DNA of 12,262 nt from the NCBI GenBank assembly GCA_003154555.1, contig PMDT01000158.1, forward strand, positions 6,581-18,842, written 5' to 3'. This DNA is from Spirochaetaceae bacterium (GTDB taxonomy: Bacteria > Spirochaetota > Spirochaetia > SZUA-6 > Fen-1364). The notes beneath the pieces are model-generated. The model made no database searches, was not told the origin of the DNA, and saw only the letters and a program-made list of their open reading frames with translations. This document shows, in pieces, positions 1-6,647 of this stretch. Position 1 is the first letter of the stretch; every line of letters begins with the position of its first letter. The position numbers were made by a program, and so were the translations under genes.

Positions 1-824
1 GTGACCCACGCCAGGCGTGAGTCCGTCTTGCAGCGCAGCGCCATTTCCACCAGCAGGGGATGCACGTGCGTTCCGTCACCAATGATCTCACAGACAACCC
101 GGTCCTCCGTGAGGAGGTAGTCGACGAGCCCCGCAGGATAGACGCCCGGCTCCGTCATGGAAGGAACGAGGAAGGTGTCGAAAAGGTGCGTGACGAGTTT
201 TGCCCCGGCATCTACTGCCGCCCGGGCCTGCTCGATGGATGCCTGGGTATGCGCGATGCTGCACACGACCCCCCGGTTGGCAAGCAGGCGGATGAGCTCC
301 GGCGCGCCGGGCAACTCGGGCGAGATGTCCCAGATGCGCACGTGCCCGGCGCCGGCCGCCAACAGGGAATCGGTCACTTCCCTGCCGATCGGGGCGAGGT
401 CCCGTGACAGACCCGCGCCGGTACGCGCGAGGTAGGGCGATTCCAGGCGGAAGCCTCCGACTTGCGGCAGGAGGCGCAGCTCATCGCTTGCGCGGCGATG
501 GCGCTCCATGTGCCGGATGCTCTGGTCAGGGGGTCCGAAAAGGGTGGGGTAGAATGTCGTCGCGCCATGCGCCGCTTCGATGCGCGAATACTCGACGAGG
601 CTGTCGGAGGCAGCTGACTCCCGCCCGATGCCGTGCGTATGAAGGTCGATGAGACCCGGCAGGATCGTTGCACCGGCGGCATTGATGACGTCATCCGCGG
701 TGAACCCGTGCCCGATGGACGCGATGCGTCCGCCGGAAAGCAGCAGGTCGACCTGCTCCAGCCTTCCCGAAGGAAGGAGGACTGTCCCATGCGTGATCAG
801 GAGAGTCCGGGCCTTTTCGCTCAT
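1..824 (-). CDS. NagA-like N-acetylglucosamine-6-phosphate deacetylase family amidohydrolase (C-terminus off the left edge)
   Basis: The first 274 codons are visible. The family removes the N-acetyl group from amino-sugar phosphates, giving acetate and a free amine in the cytoplasm. Seen: the strand-one metal motif GLIDLHTHG (His62, His64), a metal-ligand Glu in GFRLESPYL (Glu128), His192 in SIAHT, His213 in THLFDTF, and DGTHVHP (His253, His255). These match, in order, the metal and substrate motifs of NagA. Departures from the usual LEGPF and THLFNAM (here LESPY and THLFDTF) suggest a divergent subgroup with another substrate. The catalytic Asp near the C-terminus would lie outside the window. 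The ATG overlaps the TAA of the upstream UroD-like gene by one base (TAATG), which implies translational coupling; its own Shine-Dalgarno is weak. Family assignment is firm; the substrate is an inference. Confidence 0.88.
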   Translation of the reverse strand, partial: MSEKARTLLITHGTVLLPSGRLEQVDLLLSGGRIASIGHGFTADDVINAAGATILPGLIDLHTHGIGRESAASDSLVEYSRIEAAHGATTFYPTLFGPPDQSIRHMERHRRASDELRLLPQVGGFRLESPYLARTGAGLSRDLAPIGREVTDSLLAAGAGHVRIWDISPELPGAPELIRLLANRGVVCSIAHTQASIEQARAAVDAGAKLVTHLFDTFLVPSMTEPGVYPAGLVDYLLTEDRVVCEIIGDGTHVHPLLVEMALRCKTDSRLAWV

Positions 825-1894
825 TACGCCACCCACCGGTAAGCACGCGCCGCGTCGAACAGGGCGATGACGTTCTCTATCGGCGTGTCGCCCTGCACCT
901 GGTGCGTGGGTGCCACGATATATCCGCCGTTTGCCCCGAGGATGTCGATGGTGCGCGTCGTCTCCTCTGCCACCTGCTGCGCCGTGCCATGTGTCAGGAG
1001 CTCCGTCTGATCGATTGCACCGTGGAAGGAAAGCCGGTTACCGAAGAGCGTGAAGAGATTGGACGGTTGCATGCCAGCGGCTGTCACCTGGATCGGATCA
1101 AGGACGTCCACGCCCATCTCGATGAGGTCCGGGATCACCGGGACGCAGGAGCCGCAGGAGTGATAGAAGCATTTCAGACCCCTGTGCTTGAACGGCGTGA
1201 TCAGGCGCGCCGCATACGGACGGATATGGGCCCGCCACGTCTCGGGGCTGAGGATCATGCCCGTCTGCGTGCCCACGTCACCCCCCGAGCTCACGATGTC
1301 GATCCTGCCATTTGCCGCCGCGAGCACCCGCTCGCAGCGTTCCCGGTAGTAGTCCGCGGCGTGCCGGGAGATGGCCTCGGCGATGGCGGGAGCCTGCTCT
1401 AAATCCATGAGAAACTGCTCGAATCCGCGTATCATCCACGGGGTCTCGAAGGCGCCGCCGGCGTGGAACATGATCGCACGGCTGCCCCCGCGGCAGGCAT
1501 CGTCGATCAGCCGGGGGATCGCATCGTAGTCCCACCAGTCCGGGCGCGGCCAATCGTACGCGTCGACCTCCGCCACCGTCTGCGCGTGCGCGAGCGGCGG
1601 GTCGGAAATCTCATAGTAGGCATTCCAGTCGTTGACGACCCGGCGGTTCATGCAGCCCCAGAAATCCCTGCCCTCGCTGGCGAGGGGCTGGGCGGAACGA
1701 TCCGCCGGACCGATGAACGGCAGCGCTATCCAGCGCAGGTCCACGTCGAGGCAGTCGAGCACCGCATTCGGCGTGCCCACACCGAAGTGCCTCTCCAGCT
1801 TCGTCCACACTTCCTCGATGCACCGCAGAGCGATGGGCGGCCTGTCCGTCCTCCGTCGTTCCAGCGCCGCGATGACCCGTTCCCGACCGGTCAT
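824..1894 (-). CDS. Uroporphyrinogen decarboxylase (UroD/MtaA-like) family protein, copy 2
   Basis: This 356-residue protein has the UroD TIM-barrel pattern. The N-terminal MTGRERVIAALERR...DRPP is the usual family opening, followed by GGDVGTQTGMILSPETWR (about 204-221), a likely metal-binding FYHSCGS (His245, Cys247), the DVLDPIQ strand (263-269), and the C-terminal APTHQVQGDTPIEN (His331). True heme-pathway HemE decarboxylates uroporphyrinogen; this protein instead resembles the catabolic/methyltransferase branch, where His-x-Cys plus a third residue bind zinc and activate a thiol or corrinoid methyl transfer. The third position, usually Cys in MtaA/MtbA, looks like His331 here. It begins 8 bases past the SDR stop with only a weak Shine-Dalgarno and ends in the one-base TAATG overlap with the NagA-like gene. 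A role in demethylation or decarboxylation of the operon's substrate is inferred. Confidence 0.9.
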   Translation of the reverse strand: MTGRERVIAALERRRTDRPPIALRCIEEVWTKLERHFGVGTPNAVLDCLDVDLRWIALPFIGPADRSAQPLASEGRDFWGCMNRRVVNDWNAYYEISDPPLAHAQTVAEVDAYDWPRPDWWDYDAIPRLIDDACRGGSRAIMFHAGGAFETPWMIRGFEQFLMDLEQAPAIAEAISRHAADYYRERCERVLAAANGRIDIVSSGGDVGTQTGMILSPETWRAHIRPYAARLITPFKHRGLKCFYHSCGSCVPVIPDLIEMGVDVLDPIQVTAAGMQPSNLFTLFGNRLSFHGAIDQTELLTHGTAQQVAEETTRTIDILGANGGYIVAPTHQVQGDTPIENVIALFDAARAYRWVA

Positions 1895-1901
1895 GCGCGG
1901 C

Positions 1902-2687
1902 TCACTTTGCCGTGTAGCCGCCGTCGACGGCGATATTCGCTCCCGTGACGTAGACAGAGGCGTCCGAGGCGAGGAAGACGATCACGCCCTTCAGGTCCGT
2001 GGAATTGGCGAGCCTGCCGAGGAATGTGCGGTCGCTGTACTGGCGCACGAAGGCGTCGGGATGATCGTCCGTGCGGAATCCGCCGGGGCTCACGCAGTTG
2101 CAGCGCACCCCCTTTCCGCCGTAATAGCTTGCCGTGAAGCGCGTGAAGTTGATGATGGCGCCTTTGTGGTAGAAGTAATCGGGGTAGAAGCCGCTCATGG
2201 ACGTTCCCCGATAGATCGTGGGATCGGGACCGACCATGCCCTGAATGGAGCCGATGTTGATGATGGAGCCGCTTCCCTGCTCGGCCATCACGTCCCCGAC
2301 GGCGCGCGTGATGCAGAAGAGGCCGGTCGCGTTCACCCGCATGCTCTCCGCAAAAGCCGAGACCTCGTCGCGAAAGGCCTTCTTCATCGGGCGCAGGACC
2401 GCGTTGTTCACAAGCGCATCGATGCGCCCGGATTCCTTCACGATCGCGTCGCGCAGGGACAGGACCGAGGCCTCGTCACCCTGGTCGAACTGCATCGCCC
2501 GCACGTCCTGGCCCGCCGCACGGTGCTCTTCGGCCAGCACTTCCAGCGCGTCGCGGTGGCGGGCCGCCATGTAGGTCCGCGCACCTGCCTCGGCGGCGGC
2601 TGCGACGATCTGTCGCCCGTACAACCCGGCCCCGCCGGTGATGAGGACCACCTTGTCCTTGAGGGAAAATGTGTCCAGGACTCCCAT
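1902..2687 (-). CDS. SDR family NAD(P)-dependent oxidoreductase
   Basis: At 261 residues this is a typical short-chain dehydrogenase/reductase that would oxidise or reduce a secondary alcohol/ketone with NAD(P)(H). Seen: the nucleotide-binding loop TGGAGLYG (17-24), the NNA motif at 94-96 (followed by Val instead of the common Gly), and a complete catalytic tetrad: Asn119 (RVNATG), Ser147 (INIGS), Tyr171 and Lys175 (YFYHK). The C-terminal GANIAVDGGYTAK is the usual family ending. Residues 157-172 before the Tyr carry extra aromatic residues (a likely substrate-loop difference). An AAGGAG lies 8 nt before the ATG, and the gene starts 3 nt after the TAG of the upstream UroD-like gene. It sits between the two UroD-like genes, so it may act on the product or substrate of one of them. 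Substrate unknown. Confidence 0.93.
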   Translation of the reverse strand: MGVLDTFSLKDKVVLITGGAGLYGRQIVAAAAEAGARTYMAARHRDALEVLAEEHRAAGQDVRAMQFDQGDEASVLSLRDAIVKESGRIDALVNNAVLRPMKKAFRDEVSAFAESMRVNATGLFCITRAVGDVMAEQGSGSIINIGSIQGMVGPDPTIYRGTSMSGFYPDYFYHKGAIINFTRFTASYYGGKGVRCNCVSPGGFRTDDHPDAFVRQYSDRTFLGRLANSTDLKGVIVFLASDASVYVTGANIAVDGGYTAK

Positions 2688-2690
2688 GTT

Positions 2691-3803
2691 CTATTCTCCT
2701 TCTCTCCATTGGCTCTTGCGTGCCACATCGATCATTGCCTGCAGGTTCCCGCGCGGCGTGACCGGCGGCACCATGTCGCCGGCGGCCAGAATGTATCCGC
2801 GCGATCCGCCCTCCCGGCACACCCGGATGGCTTCTGCCTGGACATCGTCGGGCGTTCCCTGCGCGAGGGTCAGCGTATTGACCCCGCCCATGAGCGCCAC
2901 GCGCCCCCCGATCCTGCGCCGTGCGTCGGCCACCGAGACGCCGCCCATCGGGTCCAGGGGCTCCACCGTGTGGACGCCCGTGTCGGCCAGCATTTCAAGA
3001 ATGGGGGTCGAGTTGCCGCACACGTGGATGTAGATGAGGATCCCGGTCCGGCGGAAATGCGCGCAGAACATGCGATATGCCGGCAGGCAGTATTGCTCGA
3101 AATGCCTCGGGCTGATGACGCTCGCGCTCGCCGCTGCGTCCCCGATGTACAACGCGTCGATGCCCGCCGTCACAAGCGCCTCGGCGCGCCGGATCATCGT
3201 CTCAGCCTGCATCGTGAGCACCGCCGCGACGAAGTCCGGCCGTTCGATGAGGTCGGCCATTGCCTGGTCGCTGCCGCGGAGCGTCATGTAGGTATTGATG
3301 GTGATTCCGCCCGGCGCCGAGGCGACGAACAGGTCCGGCACGCTTTCGCGGGCTTCCTTCAGCGCTTCGATTTTTTCACATCCCGGCGTGAGCTCCCGGG
3401 CCATGGCATCCAGCCGGGTCTTCGCATCCGCGAGCGATTCCACGGGCGGCGCCTGCATGTCAGGAATGAAGGCGCCGCCGCCCATCACGTCGATCCTGCC
3501 GATGCGCTCCCCGCTCGCGTCCCGCACGATCAGCTCATCCTCCGTGCGCGTCACCCGCTGGGGCGCGGGCAGCGCGAAAAGCCGCACGCCATCGCAGCCG
3601 GTGTCGCGCGCAAGGCGGATCAGCTGATCGTAGATGAGCCGCGGCGTCTCCGCGCACCGCGCCATGCCGTCGATCCAGTCCCCGTTGCCGTCCTCCTGCG
3701 CGTGAATGCGCAGCGGGAGGTCGTACCAGATCTGCGGCATGGTCGGGATGCGGTCCGCACGCTCCCGGCGCATCGCCGCGCTCACGAGGGCGCGCGGGTT
3801 CAT
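2691..3803 (-). CDS. Uroporphyrinogen decarboxylase (UroD/MtaA-like) family protein, copy 1
   Basis: This 370-residue protein starts at the ATG at 3803, which overlaps the aldolase stop as ATGA. A start 27 nt further upstream is open but would overlap the aldolase by 31 nt and has no ribosome binding site. Seen: a UroD-type N-terminus (MNPRALVSAAMRRERADRIP), a long middle barrel, IYIHVCGNSTPILE with His260 and Cys262, EPLDPMGG (about 281-288), and a C-terminal AAGDMVPPVTPRGN. HVCGN is very close to the zinc-binding motif of the methyltransferases MtaA/MtbA/CmuA. The third ligand, Cys in the PGC motif of MtaA, appears to be Asp343 here. Only distantly similar to the other UroD-like protein of the operon. 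Likely cytoplasmic; a methyl-transfer or decarboxylation role is inferred, and no corrinoid protein is in view. Confidence 0.88.
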   Translation of the reverse strand: MNPRALVSAAMRRERADRIPTMPQIWYDLPLRIHAQEDGNGDWIDGMARCAETPRLIYDQLIRLARDTGCDGVRLFALPAPQRVTRTEDELIVRDASGERIGRIDVMGGGAFIPDMQAPPVESLADAKTRLDAMARELTPGCEKIEALKEARESVPDLFVASAPGGITINTYMTLRGSDQAMADLIERPDFVAAVLTMQAETMIRRAEALVTAGIDALYIGDAAASASVISPRHFEQYCLPAYRMFCAHFRRTGILIYIHVCGNSTPILEMLADTGVHTVEPLDPMGGVSVADARRRIGGRVALMGGVNTLTLAQGTPDDVQAEAIRVCREGGSRGYILAAGDMVPPVTPRGNLQAMIDVARKSQWREGE

Positions 3804-4600
3804 GCGCGTTCTTTGAGCGTGCCCCTGCATTCCGTGAGCAGACCGCGGCAGTAGTCCCCGATGGCAATCACGTCGGCGCCCATGCCGATGAAGCTGTAGC
3901 CCATATCGACCAGCCCCGCGAGTGTTGACGGCGCGCCCACCGTGCCGGCGTATTTGCCGTGCTTTCCACAGGCTGCGGCCACCTTTCGCCGGGTTTCCAC
4001 CAGCAGGGGGTGATCCCAGACCGCCGGCGCCCCGATGCCCTGGCTGAAATCGGCGGGGCCGAAGAAGAGCATGTCGATGCCGTCCAGGGCGGCAATAGCA
4101 TCAAGGTCGTCCACCGGCTCGGGGTCCTCGATCTGCACGCAGACGAATCTCTCCCGGTTGGCCTCGCGGAAGTAGGTGTGAATGTCCACCGCGCAGAAGG
4201 AGCCGTCCGCATTGCCGCCGTCCACCGGCCGGCGGCCGACAGGGTGGAAGCGGGTCATTGACACGACGCGTTTCGCGTCGGCCAGGCTCATGATGTGCGG
4301 CACCATGATGCCCGCGGCGTCCAGCTCCAGCGGCTTCACGTGATCGCTGTAGCTGCCGCGCGCCACGCGCACCATCACGTCCATGTCGTGCGCTTTGGCC
4401 GCCCAGACCTGTTGCTCGATCACCGACCAGTCGTTGGCGACATGCTCCATGTCCGCCCAGATGCAGTCATAGCCGGCGATGCCCGCGATCTCCGCCACGC
4501 GCGCATCGGCGAGATTCACCTTCAGGCACAGCACGACCTTGCCCTGCCGCAGGCGCGCCAGCACCTTGCTGGGCCTCATGTGCATTGTGTTTTCACTCAT
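3800..4600 (-). CDS. HpcH/HpaI family aldolase (class II, pyruvate-type)
   Basis: The 266-residue length is usual for HpaI/RhmA/GarL-type metal-dependent aldolases, which cleave 2-keto-3-deoxy sugar acids or 4-hydroxy-2-oxo acids to pyruvate and an aldehyde. Seen: CIWADMEH (Glu52, His53, the catalytic His region), MVRV (Arg78, the pyruvate-carboxylate Arg), the metal ligand Glu158 in VQIEDPE, and the second ligand Asp184 in FFGPADFS. The substrate-side loop reads HPVGRRPVDGG where HpaI has a PxGxRG motif, so the aldehyde specificity is probably different. AAGGAG lies 9 nt before the ATG, in the largest gap of the operon (27 nt). The stop overlaps the next start as ATGA. It is the best candidate for the C-C cleavage step of the pathway. 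Confidence 0.9.
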   Translation of the reverse strand: MSENTMHMRPSKVLARLRQGKVVLCLKVNLADARVAEIAGIAGYDCIWADMEHVANDWSVIEQQVWAAKAHDMDVMVRVARGSYSDHVKPLELDAAGIMVPHIMSLADAKRVVSMTRFHPVGRRPVDGGNADGSFCAVDIHTYFREANRERFVCVQIEDPEPVDDLDAIAALDGIDMLFFGPADFSQGIGAPAVWDHPLLVETRRKVAAACGKHGKYAGTVGAPSTLAGLVDMGYSFIGMGADVIAIGDYCRGLLTECRGTLKERA

Positions 4601-4627
4601 GGACTCCCGCTCCTTTTCCCCGCCCCA

Positions 4628-5608
4628 TCATTGCGCCGCAATCTCAGTCAGACTCACCTCGCGGCCGCCGGATTCCCTGCTCCTGATCCCCGCGATGATC
4701 ACCTGCATCAGCTCCTGCGTTTCGCTGAAAGGGAAGGGCGGCTCTCCCATGCGGAGCCAGTCGATGAACGCCGCGAGCTGCGCCTTGAAGGCGAAGAATG
4801 TGTCGCTGAAGAAGGCCTCGGCATGGCCTGCCGTCCCGCAGAGCTGCAGCGAGCCGAATCCTCCGAACATGTCGGCGGATGCCACAAGGACCACGTCCGC
4901 GCCGGCGCGGTGCCGGCAGTGCACGACTGCCCGTTCGACGGTTCCCGTGTTTCTCACGGACAGGAATCCCGGGCCGAGTATGGGGTACACGGCTTCCAGG
5001 GCGTGGATGCCGTAGCGCTCCCAGCTCTTTGACGTCGTGGAGCAGGCAAAGCGCACGGCGCCCAGCTCGTGAGTGGATTGCCGCCAGGGCATGAACTCCT
5101 TGCCATAGCGCATGCAGCTCGAGGAGAGGATATGCGCGCCGGACGACACCCAGCGGCTGAATGTCCGCAGGTCCTGCTCGTTGTCCGTGAGCGGTTTGTC
5201 GACGAAGATCGGGATGCCTGCCTCGACAAATGGCGCGCAGCGCTTCACATGCTCGTGCCCCTTGTCGGTGGCGATCACCACGGCGTCCACCTTGCCGATG
5301 ACGTCCTCGGGTTTCTCCACGATGTGCGGGATCAGGGAAGCTCGCGCCACGGCGCGCGCATCGGAAGGGTCGTCGGTCCAGATGTGCGTGACCTGGACGT
5401 CCGGGATGCGCAGGGCATCCCTTGGTTCCTTGTCCAGATAGACGGGGATGCCCGCGAAGGGGCATCTGGCCATCTCGACAGGGTCGTAGCCGTTGAAGAT
5501 CGCGCTCCACGAGTACGGATGCCCATTACCGTCCACCATGCCGAGCATGGCAAGACGGATATCCTGCCGTGCGACCAGCGCTTTCTGCGTGCCGCTTCCT
5601 TCAGCCAT
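4628..5608 (-). CDS. Gfo/Idh/MocA family oxidoreductase
   Basis: At 326 residues this is a nucleotide-dependent sugar/cyclitol dehydrogenase of the Gfo/Idh/MocA family. An N-terminal Rossmann half begins RLAMLGMVDGNGHPYSW, with DAVVIATDKGHEHV (108-121) and FVDKPLT (Lys138; the family motif is usually EKP, here DKP). The C-terminal half holds WERYGIHALE (His202), in the position of the catalytic GxH segment. The early NGHPYSW...NGYDP stretch, instead of a plain GxGxxG, marks an unusual subgroup. The chosen ATG overlaps the upstream alcohol dehydrogenase gene by 8 nt (ATGGCTGA). There is no clear Shine-Dalgarno, so translation probably depends on coupling. The frame stays open further upstream, but that part overlaps the dehydrogenase gene and reads as noise. 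Substrate unknown; an amino-sugar or cyclitol is plausible from its neighbours. Confidence 0.9.
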   Translation of the reverse strand: MAEGSGTQKALVARQDIRLAMLGMVDGNGHPYSWSAIFNGYDPVEMARCPFAGIPVYLDKEPRDALRIPDVQVTHIWTDDPSDARAVARASLIPHIVEKPEDVIGKVDAVVIATDKGHEHVKRCAPFVEAGIPIFVDKPLTDNEQDLRTFSRWVSSGAHILSSSCMRYGKEFMPWRQSTHELGAVRFACSTTSKSWERYGIHALEAVYPILGPGFLSVRNTGTVERAVVHCRHRAGADVVLVASADMFGGFGSLQLCGTAGHAEAFFSDTFFAFKAQLAAFIDWLRMGEPPFPFSETQELMQVIIAGIRSRESGGREVSLTEIAAQ

Positions 5609-6635
5609 TGGGGAGCATGACCGCTTTGATGATGGGCTCGCTTCCATCGATGACAGCCCGGAGCACGTCCGTCGCCTCGGTGAAACCGAATGTGCGGGAA
5701 ACCAGCATATTCCCGTCAACAAGACCGTCGCGCAGCAGCCGTAGAGAGACCGGGAAATTGATCGCGGGTTCGGCAAATGTAGGCCGCAGCGTGATCTTGC
5801 GGAAGATCATGTCGTTCACGTCCAGTGTGATCTTGTTCTTCCCTCCGAAATGCAGGCCGAAAGGCGTGATGATCCCTCCGAACCGGATGATCGCCAGGGC
5901 ATCGTACAGGCTTTCCGGTGGCGAACTCACGATGACCCTGTCCACGCCGGTCGGAAACCTCGTCTTGATCTCCTCCTCCACGCTCTGTCGTCCCGTCTCG
6001 ATCACCATGTCGCAGCCGAGGGAGCGCGCAAGGGCGAGGCGCGCCTTCTCCCGCGGGCTTGTCGCGGGAAGACCCGTGATTGCGACGAAGCCGGCGCCGC
6101 GCAGGCGCGCCAGGCGCGCCGCCATCAGGCCCAGCGGCCCGACGCCGAGCACCGCGACGCTTCCCCCGAGCGGAATTTCGGCGTTTTGCACGGCGGTGAG
6201 CGAAACCGCGAGCGGCTCGGTGAGGCACGCGATGCGCCAATCCAGGCCCTCGAAACGGTTGACGCAGTTGTAGCGCACGGACATGTACTGCCCCATGCCG
6301 GGCTGGCCTTCCATGGTGTACATGTTGCGACAGAGCTCGGGGTGGCCGCTCTTGCAGTCGGGGCAGGTCCCGCACATCGTGCAGTCCTCCACGATCACGC
6401 GGTCACCGGGCTTCACGCCGCGCACATTCTTCCCCACCTCCATCACCTCGGCGGCGATCTCGTGGCCCAGCGGCATCGGCTCGGCGTCCCAGTCGCGCAC
6501 GAAGTTGATGTCCGTGCCGCAGACCCCGCAGGCGTGGACCTTCACGATCACGTGATCCTCGTCCGGCGCGCCGATGTCGAGCATCCGCTCTTCAATGGCA
6601 AGCGATTTCTTTCCGAACAGCCCCCTGCTTTTCAC
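5601..6635 (-). CDS. Zinc-dependent MDR alcohol dehydrogenase (sorbitol/threonine dehydrogenase type)
   Basis: This 344-residue protein oxidises a secondary alcohol with NAD(P). Seen: the catalytic zinc region CGVCGTD (Cys39) with GHE (His58, Glu59), a structural zinc cluster Cys88-Cys91-Cys94-Cys102, LTEPLAV with Glu140, and the Rossmann motif GVGPLG (164-169). The start is a GTG at 6635 with AAGGAG 6 nt upstream, the ribosome binding site sharing a base with the aminotransferase stop codon (TGAAGGAG). The open frame runs 109 codons further upstream, but that part overlaps the aminotransferase and is Arg/Gly-rich frame noise. Pairing with a DegT-type aminotransferase resembles dehydrogenase/aminotransferase pairs in cyclitol and amino-sugar metabolism, so interconversion of alcohol and ketone next to the amination site is a reasonable inference. 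Confidence 0.93.
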   Translation of the reverse strand: MKSRGLFGKKSLAIEERMLDIGAPDEDHVIVKVHACGVCGTDINFVRDWDAEPMPLGHEIAAEVMEVGKNVRGVKPGDRVIVEDCTMCGTCPDCKSGHPELCRNMYTMEGQPGMGQYMSVRYNCVNRFEGLDWRIACLTEPLAVSLTAVQNAEIPLGGSVAVLGVGPLGLMAARLARLRGAGFVAITGLPATSPREKARLALARSLGCDMVIETGRQSVEEEIKTRFPTGVDRVIVSSPPESLYDALAIIRFGGIITPFGLHFGGKNKITLDVNDMIFRKITLRPTFAEPAINFPVSLRLLRDGLVDGNMLVSRTFGFTEATDVLRAVIDGSEPIIKAVMLPNG

Positions 6636-6641
6636 CGCGTG

Positions 6642-6647
6642 CTCCTT
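6642..6647 (-). promoter_or_regulatory. Ribosome binding site fixing a GTG start for the alcohol dehydrogenase
   Basis: AAGGAG on the minus strand, 6 nt before the GTG at 6635 and sharing its first base with the TGA of the aminotransferase. It decides the start, since the frame remains open for 109 codons upstream without a sensible protein sequence. Confidence 0.75.

Noticed and set aside
824..1894. Assignment of either UroD-like gene as hemE of heme biosynthesis
   Set aside because: Two divergent copies sit in a catabolic-type operon without other heme genes, and their His-x-Cys-Gly motifs resemble the methyltransferase-like branch rather than HemE.
3804..3830. Earlier ATG for the first UroD-like gene
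   Set aside because: It would overlap the aldolase by 31 nt with no ribosome binding site, while the ATG at 3803 makes an ATGA overlap.
1632..3854. Long plus-strand open frame of 740 codons opposite the SDR and UroD-like genes
   Set aside because: Its product is Arg/His/Ala-rich with no motif or domain. It lies antisense to two genes with clear family motifs. Long antisense frames are expected in GC-rich DNA.
4601..4627. Possible terminator or internal promoter in the largest gap
   Set aside because: Only a G-rich leader with AAGGAG is seen; there is no hairpin with a T tract and no -35/-10 pair.
5609..5776. 56-codon upstream extension of the Gfo/Idh protein
   Set aside because: It overlaps the dehydrogenase gene, has no family similarity, and the family N-terminus begins after the ATG at 5608.
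6101..6120. Direct repeat of AGGCGCGCC
   Set aside because: Short GC-rich repeat encoding a Leu-Ala-Arg-Leu-Arg helix segment of the dehydrogenase; coding constraint explains it.
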